A stretch of 12,953 bases of DNA, taken from the NCBI GenBank assembly GCA_023433655.1, contig JAEYUE010000034.1:1-12953 (forward strand). The letters run 5' to 3'. A program made the position numbers and the translations under genes. The notes beneath the pieces were generated by a model. It ran no database searches. It worked only from the letters and a program-made list of their open reading frames with translations, and was not told the DNA's origin. Shown piece by piece: positions 6,762-12,429 of this stretch. Origin of the DNA: Pseudomonadota bacterium. GTDB taxonomy: Bacteria > Pseudomonadota > Alphaproteobacteria > Caulobacterales > Caulobacteraceae. The stretch's first letter is position 1. Each line of letters opens with the position of its first letter.

Positions 6762-7817
6762 ATGACCGACACCATGAAGGCGCTCGCCAAGACCCGTCCT
6801 GCCGAGGGGCTGGAGCTGATCGACGCGCCGATCCCGGTCGCCGGCGACGAGGACGTGCTGATCAAGGTGCACCGCACCGCCGTCTGCGGCACCGACATCC
6901 ACATCTGGAACTGGGACGAGTGGAGCCAGAAGAACGTCCCCGTGCCGATGATCACCGGCCACGAGTTCGCCGGCGAGATCGTCGCCATCGGCAAGGACGT
7001 CGACCGTCGCCTCAAGGTCGGCCAGCGCGTCTCGGCCGAGGGCCATGTCATCGACCTGAATTCGGAAGCCGCCCGCGCCGGCCACTTCCACCTCGACCCG
7101 GCCACCAAGGGCATCGGCGTCAATCGTCAGGGCGCCTTCGCCGAGTACGTCGTGGCCCCCGCCTTCAACGTCATCGAGCTGCCTGACGACGTCCCCTACG
7201 AGATCGGCTCCATCCTCGACCCGTTCGGCAACGCTGTGCACACAGCGCAGCAGTTCGACCTGCTGGGCGAGGACGTATTGGTCACGGGCGCGGGCCCGAT
7301 CGGCATCATGGCCGCGGCCGTGGCGCGTCACGCCGGCGCCCGCACGGTGGTGCTGACCGACATCAACGACTTCCGCCTCGAGCTGGCCCAGAAGGTCGCG
7401 CCGGGCGTGCGGACCGTGAACACCTCCAGGGAAGACCTGCACGACGTCATCCACGAGCTGGGCATGAAGGTCGGCTTCGACGTGGCGCTTGAGATGTCGG
7501 GCTCGCCGATCGCCTTCAAACAGTGCGTCGACACCCTGATCATGGGCGGCGGCCTGGCTCTGCTCGGCATTCCGTCGAAGCCTATGGAGACGGACTGGGG
7601 CGCCATCATCCTCAAGGCCCTGACAATCAAGGGCGTCTACGGCCGCGAGATGTTCACGACCTGGCGCAAGATGCTGGGCTTGCTCAAGGCCGGCCTCGAC
7701 CTGACCCCTCTGATCACCCACCAGATGTCCTACGAGAATTACCGCGAGGGGTTCGAGGCGATGAAGTCCGGCAAGTCGGGCAAGGTGGTTCTGGACTGGG
7801 ACAAGGCCGCGGCCTGA
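6762..7817 (+). CDS. tdh: L-threonine 3-dehydrogenase lacking the structural zinc site
   Basis: Zinc-dependent medium-chain dehydrogenase that oxidises L-threonine to 2-amino-3-oxobutyrate with NAD+, in the cytoplasm; Kbl uses the product. The 351 residues align end to end with E. coli Tdh as I recall it. The catalytic zinc ligands are present: C42 (TAVCGTD), H67 and E68 (GHEFAGE). So are NWDEWSQK, DPFGNAVHTA, the NAD-binding VTGAGPIGIMAAA, LEMSG, GVYGREMF-TW and the C-terminal SGKVVLDW. Odd: the structural zinc lobe is changed. The four cysteines of E. coli (93, 96, 99, 107) correspond to D98, S101, A104 and D112, while flanking SAEGH and GIGVNRQGAFAEY are intact. The gene should still be functional because the catalytic site is complete. 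An OGFr-domain gene follows after 3 bases. The start is chosen by ribosome site and homology. Confidence 0.95.
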   Translation: MTDTMKALAKTRPAEGLELIDAPIPVAGDEDVLIKVHRTAVCGTDIHIWNWDEWSQKNVPVPMITGHEFAGEIVAIGKDVDRRLKVGQRVSAEGHVIDLNSEAARAGHFHLDPATKGIGVNRQGAFAEYVVAPAFNVIELPDDVPYEIGSILDPFGNAVHTAQQFDLLGEDVLVTGAGPIGIMAAAVARHAGARTVVLTDINDFRLELAQKVAPGVRTVNTSREDLHDVIHELGMKVGFDVALEMSGSPIAFKQCVDTLIMGGGLALLGIPSKPMETDWGAIILKALTIKGVYGREMFTTWRKMLGLLKAGLDLTPLITHQMSYENYREGFEAMKSGKSGKVVLDWDKAAA

Positions 7818-7820
7818 ACC

Positions 7821-8276
7821 ATGGGCGACGGCGCGCGGCTTCTGGCCTTCCTGGAAGGGCAGGGCGTCGACGGCCGCGGCCGCAACCTGTTCGACGTCCT
7901 CGCCTTCGACGACGCAGCGCTGGAGCTGAACCACGACTTCATCCAGTGGCTGTTCCCGCTTCCGGAGCGGTCGGGGGCCGTGCCCGACGCGCCGGTGCTG
8001 GACGCCGATGGGGCGGGCGCCATTCAGGACTCGGTGATGGCCCAGTGCGCCCTGGCGGCGGCGACCGACCGGATGGAGGCCTTCTACCGGCGCACGGACC
8101 AGTGGCTGCGGCCGCACGACCACAACCACCTGCGCATCACCCGCATCATCCGCTCGCTGCGTCTGCTGCGCGGCGACGCCGAGGCCGACGCGTTCCGCGA
8201 CGCCGTGCTGGCCATGGTCGAGGCGGCGCGGGCGCCGGTCAGCGCCCGCAGCCGCGGCTACTGGACGACGGCCTGA
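7821..8276 (+). CDS. Bacterial OGFr conserved-region domain protein
   Basis: The 151-residue cytoplasmic protein has no signal peptide or membrane segment. Two blocks identify it as a member of the opioid growth factor receptor (OGFr) conserved-region family: NHDFIQWLFPLPERSG at about 37-52, and HNHLRITRIIRSLRLL at 101-116, with LLAFLEGQGVDGRGR near the N-terminus. In animals this domain forms the core of OGFr. Bacteria carry short stand-alone versions whose biochemical role is, to my knowledge, not established. The start codon lies 3 bases after the tdh stop, with no separate promoter space, so it is almost certainly co-transcribed and translated by coupling. Its stop directly abuts the stop of the opposing membrane-protein gene (8277). 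Family call is from motif recall; function unknown. Confidence 0.85.
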   Translation: MGDGARLLAFLEGQGVDGRGRNLFDVLAFDDAALELNHDFIQWLFPLPERSGAVPDAPVLDADGAGAIQDSVMAQCALAAATDRMEAFYRRTDQWLRPHDHNHLRITRIIRSLRLLRGDAEADAFRDAVLAMVEAARAPVSARSRGYWTTA

Positions 8277-8666
8277 TCAGGCGGCCGCCGGTTCCTTTTT
8301 CATCGTCGCCAAGAAGACGATGACGACGAACAGCAGCATCGAGCCGCCCAGCATGATCTCCGACGCGATCATCAAGGGCAGGACGAACGGCTTCTGCAGC
8401 AGCATCAGGGCCAGCGACGGCATCAGGATCAGGAAGCCCAGCACCGACAGGCCGAAATGGGCCATCGGCAGCCAGCCGCGGCCGGCCGCCGGGAAGGCCC
8501 GGTAGAACAGGCCGAACAGCATCATCGAGGCGAAGCCCAGCAGGTTGATGTGGGCGTGCACCGGATGCAGAACGAAGTCCTCGTTCGCGCCCATCCAGAC
8601 GCCCAGCGTCATGCCGACGAGGGCGGACAGCACGCCGAGGCGCAGGAAGTTGTTCGATACAGACAT
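8277..8666 (-). CDS. Four-helix membrane protein with heme-copper-oxidase-like HxH motif
   Basis: The 129-residue inner-membrane protein has four predicted helices at about 8-26, 38-57, 68-90 and 97-120, and ends with a short basic then Ala-rich tail. The segment HPVHAHINLLGFASMMLFGL (H34, H37, H39) at the start of helix 2 resembles the His-containing stretch of cytochrome oxidase subunit I and related short proteins. A further His, H70, sits at the start of helix 3. It could bind haem or copper, but one His pair in a four-helix protein does not prove this. It is about a quarter of the size of a true subunit I and no oxidase genes are nearby. The start is supported by GGAGGG 7 bases upstream. 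It is the last gene of a minus-strand cluster and is convergent with the OGFr-domain gene, with no bases between stops. Confidence 0.8.
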   Translation of the reverse strand: MSVSNNFLRLGVLSALVGMTLGVWMGANEDFVLHPVHAHINLLGFASMMLFGLFYRAFPAAGRGWLPMAHFGLSVLGFLILMPSLALMLLQKPFVLPLMIASEIMLGGSMLLFVVIVFLATMKKEPAAA

Positions 8667-8673
8667 GGTTGGT

Positions 8674-8679
8674 CCCTCC
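8674..8679 (-). promoter_or_regulatory. Ribosome binding site of the four-helix membrane protein
   Basis: GGAGGG on the minus strand with 7 bases to the ATG at 8664-8666: one of the strongest ribosome sites in the window. Confidence 0.6.
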
Positions 8680-8747
8680 GACGAAAGGCGGGTCGTAAAC
8701 CGCCGTTCTCCCCGAGGGGCAAGTTACAAGCGATTCAGGCGAATGGC

Positions 8748-9344
8748 CTAATCGCGGCGGCCGCGGCGTCGCCACTGCTCCGGCCGGTCGAACGACCCGG
8801 CCCAGGCCCCGGCCCGGCGGGCGCGGGCGGCCTCCTCGGCGGCGATGTAGTCGGCGCTGTAGCGGCGGTAGGCGAGGGCCAGACCGTCGTCGACCAGCGA
8901 GCGCGCCACGTCCGTCCCGTCGCGCTCGCAGCGGCTGACCTTGCGGCCGTAGCGGTCCGTGTCGCGCACCTCGCAGACCAGGCGGCGGCCGTCAGCGCGG
9001 GCCCTGAGGGCCGATGTCGCCGCCCTTCCGCAGGCCCATGCCCCAGTGGGCCGGTCGCAGGTCTGGTCGCGCTCGAAGGCGTCGACGCCGTGCAGCCGCA
9101 CCCGCACGCCGCCGACGTCGAGCGTGTCGCCGTCGATGACGCGCGCGACTCCCTCCAGGCGGTCGGCCGGGGCTCCCGCCCGCGCCGGTTCCGCTTCGGC
9201 CCGCGCCCCGTCCGGCCCCGGTTGCAGGATCAGCGTGACCGTCAGCGCCATGACCGCCAGCAGCAGAGCTTCGATCAGCGTGCCCGTGCGGCTGCGTCGG
9301 CGCTTCCGCGGGTTGCGTCCCCAAGGGTGTCCACGTCCAGCCAT
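8748..9344 (-). CDS. Membrane-anchored staphylococcal-nuclease-like (SNase) protein
   Basis: The 198-residue protein has a very basic N-terminus (residues 3-19, rich in R and K), one hydrophobic anchor (about 22-40), a Pro/Ala/Glu linker, and an SNase domain from about 63 to 183. The anchor would place the domain in the periplasm. Nuclease residues match the spacing of the staphylococcal enzyme: R83, D88 and E91 in VRLHGVDAFE (equivalents of R35, D40, E43), D71 in VIDGDT, and R134 in DTDRYGRK (equivalent of R87). Cysteines at 96, 105, 124 and 139 could form disulphides, as often seen in exported homologues. It is therefore probably a calcium-dependent nuclease acting on DNA or RNA, though many relatives are untested. 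It lies 60 bases downstream of the topoisomerase gene on the same strand, and a stable hairpin precedes its start. Confidence 0.9.
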   Translation of the reverse strand: MAGRGHPWGRNPRKRRRSRTGTLIEALLLAVMALTVTLILQPGPDGARAEAEPARAGAPADRLEGVARVIDGDTLDVGGVRVRLHGVDAFERDQTCDRPTGAWACGRAATSALRARADGRRLVCEVRDTDRYGRKVSRCERDGTDVARSLVDDGLALAYRRYSADYIAAEEAARARRAGAWAGSFDRPEQWRRRGRRD

Positions 9345-9350
9345 CGTCCC

Positions 9351-9374
9351 GCCTGCGGCTCCTCGCCGACAGGC
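9351..9374 (-). other. Hairpin just upstream of the SNase-like gene
   Basis: On the minus strand the arms GCCTG-CGGC and GCCG-CAGGC pair over 9 bases, with one bulged T and a GAGGA loop. The 3' arm ends 6 bases before the ATG at 9344 and runs into the purine-rich GGCGGGACG that must serve as ribosome site. No T-run follows on either strand, so it is not an obvious intrinsic terminator. It could reduce translation initiation or be a chance GC-rich fold. Confidence 0.4.
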
Positions 9375-9404
9375 TGCGCGATCAACCTTTCCCGACCGTT
9401 GCCG

Positions 9405-10409
9405 TCAGGCGACGAGGGTCTTCGCCAGCGCCCGTTCGAAGCTCGCCGCGTCCGGACCCGGCAGGGCCTTGCCGATCCGACCGCTCTCAAACAGCTCGAA
9501 CACCTTGGGGTGGACGTAGGACGAGCGGCACACCGTCGGCGTGTTGCCCAGCAGGCCGGCCACGGCCTTCACGCACACGGTGATCTTCCGCCTGGCGTCG
9601 GTCGGCGAGGTCGGAGGCTCCATGTCACGCAGCGCCCGGGCGGCCGACACCGTGCCCGCCCAGGTGCGGAAGTCCTTGGCCGAAAAGCCCTCGCCCATGG
9701 CCTCGCGGATATAGGCGTTCACGTCGTCGGAGGTGACCGGGCACAAGGACCCGTCGTCGTCCCGGTACTTGAACAATTGCTGCCCCGGCAGGTCCTGCAG
9801 CGAGCGCACCACCCGCGCCAGCCGCCGGTCGCGCAGCCGCACCTCGTGCTCGACCCCGCTCTTGCCCTTGAAGGCGAAGGTCAGGGCCGCGCTCCCGACC
9901 TCGAGATGGCGCTTGTGCAGGGTGGTCAGGCCGTAGGAGCGGTTCTGCTTCGCGTACTGGGCGTTGCCGACCCGGATCAGGGTCAGCTCCAGCAGGCGGA
10001 CGGCGGTGGCCAGCACCTTCTCCCGGCTGTGCCCGCGCCGGGCGAGGTCGCGCTCGACCCGGCGTCGCAGCTTCGGCAGGGCGCGCGCGAACTCGGGCAG
10101 TCGGTCGAACTTGTTGGTCGCCGCATGGGCGGTCCAGTCCGGGTGGTAGCGGTACTGCTTGCGGCCTTTCGCGTCCCGACCGATGGCCTGGATGTGGCCG
10201 TTGGCGCGCGGGCAGATCCAGACGTCGGTCCACGCCGGCGGAATGACGAGCGCATGGATGCGCGCCAGCGTCCGCTCGTCCTCCACCAGGCGGCCATTGG
10301 CGTCGTGGTAGGCGAAGCCGGTCTTCGTCGCCGTTCTCCGGATGCCCGGCTGTTCGTCGCTGCAGTACGACAGGCCGTCGGGGACGGCGGCGGGATCGAC
10401 GACGCTCAC
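9405..10409 (-). CDS. DNA topoisomerase IB (poxvirus/Deinococcus-like)
   Basis: Relaxes supercoiled DNA by transient 3'-phosphotyrosyl nicking without ATP. The 334 residues contain the small beta-rich N-domain (about 13-92, including YCSDEQPGIRR, VIPPAWTDVWICP, GRKQYRYH) and the catalytic domain. The catalytic set is complete: R146 (LIRVGN), K183 (FKGKSG), R248 (AKDFRTWAGT), N289 (LGNTP) and the nucleophile Y298 (CRSSYVHP). Spacings of 37, 65, 41 and 9 equal those I recall for the Deinococcus radiodurans enzyme (R137, K174, R239, N280, Y289), which also has Asn where vaccinia has His. The start is a GTG at 10407-10409 that overlaps the TGA of the upstream gene as GTGA; the open frame continues upstream but carries no family sequence there. 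Likely an accessory rather than the main relaxing enzyme. Confidence 0.95.
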   Translation of the reverse strand: MSVVDPAAVPDGLSYCSDEQPGIRRTATKTGFAYHDANGRLVEDERTLARIHALVIPPAWTDVWICPRANGHIQAIGRDAKGRKQYRYHPDWTAHAATNKFDRLPEFARALPKLRRRVERDLARRGHSREKVLATAVRLLELTLIRVGNAQYAKQNRSYGLTTLHKRHLEVGSAALTFAFKGKSGVEHEVRLRDRRLARVVRSLQDLPGQQLFKYRDDDGSLCPVTSDDVNAYIREAMGEGFSAKDFRTWAGTVSAARALRDMEPPTSPTDARRKITVCVKAVAGLLGNTPTVCRSSYVHPKVFELFESGRIGKALPGPDAASFERALAKTLVA

Positions 10410-10750
10410 ACCCCGACCTCGCGCAGGGCGGCCCGCAACTCGCCGATCCAGTCGCGGGCCTCGTCCCCGCCCCACAGCAGCCAGGCGATGTAGCCGGCCG
10501 AGGGCCGGTCGGGGTCGGCCCAGAAGCGGCCGCGCTTGTCGACCGCGTGGCGCGCGAAATAGCTGTACATCGACTTGACGTCCCGGTCGCTGACAGGCTT
10601 GCGGTCCGACAGCTGCTGCGCCCGGCGCACGCCCACTTCGGTGCCGCCGCGGCCGTGGGCCTCGCGGAGATCGAGGCCGCGCCTCGCCGCCTCGGCGACC
10701 GCCATCGGAGGCGTCCGGCGGGCGTCGGACAGAACGGGGTGGTCGATCAT
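10406..10750 (-). CDS. Small protein of unknown function coupled to topoisomerase IB
   Basis: The 114-residue soluble protein is basic and helical-looking. The start at 10748-10750 is set by GAGGAG 5 bases upstream; an ATG 24 bases earlier lacks such a site. Visible blocks are MAVAEAARRGLDLREAHGRG (16-35), VSDRDVKSMYSYFARHAVD (53-71) and PSAGYIAWLLWGGDEARDW (83-101). This pattern (arginine-rich helix, GRGGT-VG, YFARH, then a Ser-Ala-Gly-x-IAW-LLWGG tail) is one I associate with short uncharacterised proteins or protein modules found in bacteria and phages. I know of no assigned function. The stop overlaps the topoisomerase GTG by 4 bases, so the two are made from one transcript by coupled translation. 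It is divergent from rlmJ, 83 bases away. A DNA-binding or topoisomerase-assisting role is speculation. Confidence 0.8.
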   Translation of the reverse strand: MIDHPVLSDARRTPPMAVAEAARRGLDLREAHGRGGTEVGVRRAQQLSDRKPVSDRDVKSMYSYFARHAVDKRGRFWADPDRPSAGYIAWLLWGGDEARDWIGELRAALREVGV

Positions 10751-10755
10751 CGAAG

Positions 10756-10761
10756 CTCCTC
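10756..10761 (-). promoter_or_regulatory. Ribosome binding site of the small topoisomerase-linked protein
   Basis: GAGGAG on the minus strand, 5 bases before the ATG at 10748-10750. It supports this start over the in-frame ATG ending at 10774. Confidence 0.6.
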
Positions 10762-10833
10762 GGGCCCTGCGCAACGGCGGCGGACGACGGCGGTTCCTCT
10801 TGACCCCGGCGGCCGGGCGGCGGAGGCAGGGCC

Positions 10834-11664
10834 ATGAACTATCGCCACAGCTTCCACGCCGGGAATTTCGCCGACATCGTCAAACATGCACTGCTCCTCT
10901 GGCTGCTGGATCGACGGCAGGCGGACGGGCCGGCGACTGTCATCGACACCCATGCGGGCGCCGGCTTGTACGATCTGACGGGCGATGCGGTTCGGTCGCG
11001 CGAGGCCGAGGCCGGCGTGGCCCGTCTGATCGCCTCGGAGGACCGCCCGCCCCTGATCGAGGCGCTGGCGGCCGAGGTGGCCCGCCTGAACCCGGAGGGC
11101 GGCGTGCGCCTCTATCCCGGCTCGCCGCTGCTGGTCGCCGCCCGCCTGCGTCCCGGCGGGCGCTACATCGGCTTCGAGATGAACCCGCCGGTGCTGGCCC
11201 TGCTGGAAGAGGCCCTGGCGGCCTTCCCCTTCGCCAAGGCGCGGGGCGGCGACGGCTACGATCAGGCCTCCGCCGCGGCGGCGCAGGCCCCCGGCGCCCT
11301 CGTCCTCATCGACCCGCCGTTCGAGCGCCCCGACGACTATCGCCGCGCCGCCGACGCCGCCGCCGCCATCGCCCGCGCCGACCCGCGGGCCACCGTGGCC
11401 GTCTGGACCCCGCTGAAGGATCTCGAGACCTTCGACGGCTTCCTGCGCCGCCTCGACCAGGCCGGGGCCAAAAGGGCCCTCGTCGCCGAGGCGCGGCTGC
11501 GGCCCCTGACCAATCCGATGAAGATGAACGGCTGCGCCCTGGTCATGCTCAATCCGCCGGCCGGGGCGGAAGCGGCCGCGCGCGAGGTTTGCGGCTGGGT
11601 CGCCGACCGGCTGGGCGAGGCCGGCGCCCGCGCCGAGGTCTGGACCACGGGAGAGCCGGCATGA
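10834..11664 (+). CDS. rlmJ: 23S rRNA (adenine-N6)-methyltransferase RlmJ
   Basis: SAM-dependent enzyme that methylates N6 of A2030 (E. coli numbering) in 23S rRNA, in the cytoplasm. The 276 residues are close to the E. coli length of about 280. The hallmark N-terminus MNYRHSFHAGNFADIVKHAL is intact. The SAM-binding motif is IDTHAGAGLYDL (37-48). The catalytic motif IV is LIDPPFERPDDY with D160-P-P-F, where E. coli has DPPY. The C-terminal part has VWTPLKDLETFDGF and PMKMNGCALVMLNPP. The start follows GGAGGCAGG. The stop overlaps the ATG of the next gene as ATGA, so the amidotransferase gene is translationally coupled. It diverges from the topoisomerase-linked gene across 83 bases. Confidence 0.97.
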   Translation: MNYRHSFHAGNFADIVKHALLLWLLDRRQADGPATVIDTHAGAGLYDLTGDAVRSREAEAGVARLIASEDRPPLIEALAAEVARLNPEGGVRLYPGSPLLVAARLRPGGRYIGFEMNPPVLALLEEALAAFPFAKARGGDGYDQASAAAAQAPGALVLIDPPFERPDDYRRAADAAAAIARADPRATVAVWTPLKDLETFDGFLRRLDQAGAKRALVAEARLRPLTNPMKMNGCALVMLNPPAGAEAAAREVCGWVADRLGEAGARAEVWTTGEPA

Positions 11665-12362
11665 AGCGCATCGCCATCCTCGAGACCGGCGCCCCGCCGC
11701 CCGCTCTGGCCTCCACCCACGGCGACTATCCCGCCATGTTCCGCGCCCTGCTCGGCGACGGCTACGCCTTCCAGACCTTCCGTTCGCAGCTCGGCGAATG
11801 GCCCGACCCGGAGGCCTTCGACGCGGCCGTGATCACCGGCTCCGCCGCCGGAGTCTATGAGGAAGCGCCATGGATCGCCGGTCTGCTCGACTGGATCCGC
11901 ACCGCCCGCGGCCGCACCCGGCTGATCGGGATCTGCTTCGGCCATCAGGCCATGGCCCAGGCGCTCGGCGGCCGGGTCGAGAAGTCAGACCGCGGCTGGG
12001 GCGTCGGCCTGCACCGCTACGAGGTCGTCTCGCAGGAGCCATGGATGGAGCCGGGGGGCGCCACCATCGCCATCCCGGTCTCGCACCAGGATCAGGTGGT
12101 CGAGGCGCCGGCCGACGCCCGCGTCATCCTGCGCAGCGATTTCACCCCGTTCGCCGGCCTGGCCTGGGGCGAGGACGCCCTCAGCCTGCAGGGGCACCCC
12201 GAGTTCACCCCTGCCTACGCCGCGGACCTGACGGCCGGCCGGAGGGATCGCATAGGAGCCGACATCGTCGACCCGGCGCTCGACAGTCTCGGCCGGCCCA
12301 ACGATCGGGAGCTCGTCGGCCTCTGGCTGCGCCGTTTCCTCGACGGTCCGGAGGACTCCTGA
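11661..12362 (+). CDS. Class I glutamine amidotransferase-like protein
   Basis: Single GATase1 domain, 233 residues, no fused synthetase. The catalytic triad is visible: nucleophile C92 in LIGICFGHQAMAQAL, with H179 and E181 in LQGHPEFTP. The oxyanion-side VITGSAAGVYEE (57-68) and a SHQDQV loop (141-146) are typical of stand-alone GMP-synthase-like amidotransferases. Such proteins release ammonia from glutamine or hydrolyse gamma-glutamyl bonds, and the acceptor here cannot be told from sequence. There is no signal peptide, so it is cytoplasmic. The start is the ATG inside the rlmJ stop (4-base overlap). No partner synthetase is in view. Family call firm, substrate unknown. Confidence 0.92.
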   Translation: MKRIAILETGAPPPALASTHGDYPAMFRALLGDGYAFQTFRSQLGEWPDPEAFDAAVITGSAAGVYEEAPWIAGLLDWIRTARGRTRLIGICFGHQAMAQALGGRVEKSDRGWGVGLHRYEVVSQEPWMEPGGATIAIPVSHQDQVVEAPADARVILRSDFTPFAGLAWGEDALSLQGHPEFTPAYAADLTAGRRDRIGADIVDPALDSLGRPNDRELVGLWLRRFLDGPEDS

Positions 12363-12429
12363 CAGGTTTCGGCCACGCTCGCTAAGTCTTGGGCAACAAA
12401 TCCATGCGACGACGGCGGCTCAGGTCGGA

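Noticed and set aside
5994..8129. 711-codon minus-strand frame opposite tdh and the OGFr gene
   Set aside because: Antisense to two recognised genes and out of frame with the real SnoaL-like protein; low-complexity translation.
8687..8704. GGCGG / CCGCC inverted repeat between the SNase and membrane-protein genes
   Set aside because: A 5-bp stem with an 8-base loop and only three T residues after it on the minus strand; too weak to call a terminator.
8457..10493. 678-codon plus-strand frame opposite the nuclease and topoisomerase genes
   Set aside because: Translation is H/G/R/A/V-rich with no motif, while the minus strand holds complete catalytic motifs.
10410..10835. Upstream extension of the topoisomerase frame to 476 codons
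   Set aside because: The extra residues are the small upstream gene read in another frame; the GTG at 10409 with GTGA overlap fits the family N-terminus.
10575..11660. N-terminal extension that would make the glutamine amidotransferase 595 residues long
   Set aside because: The extension is rlmJ read out of frame (R/G/P-rich). The amidotransferase fold starts exactly at the ATG at 11661 that overlaps the rlmJ stop.
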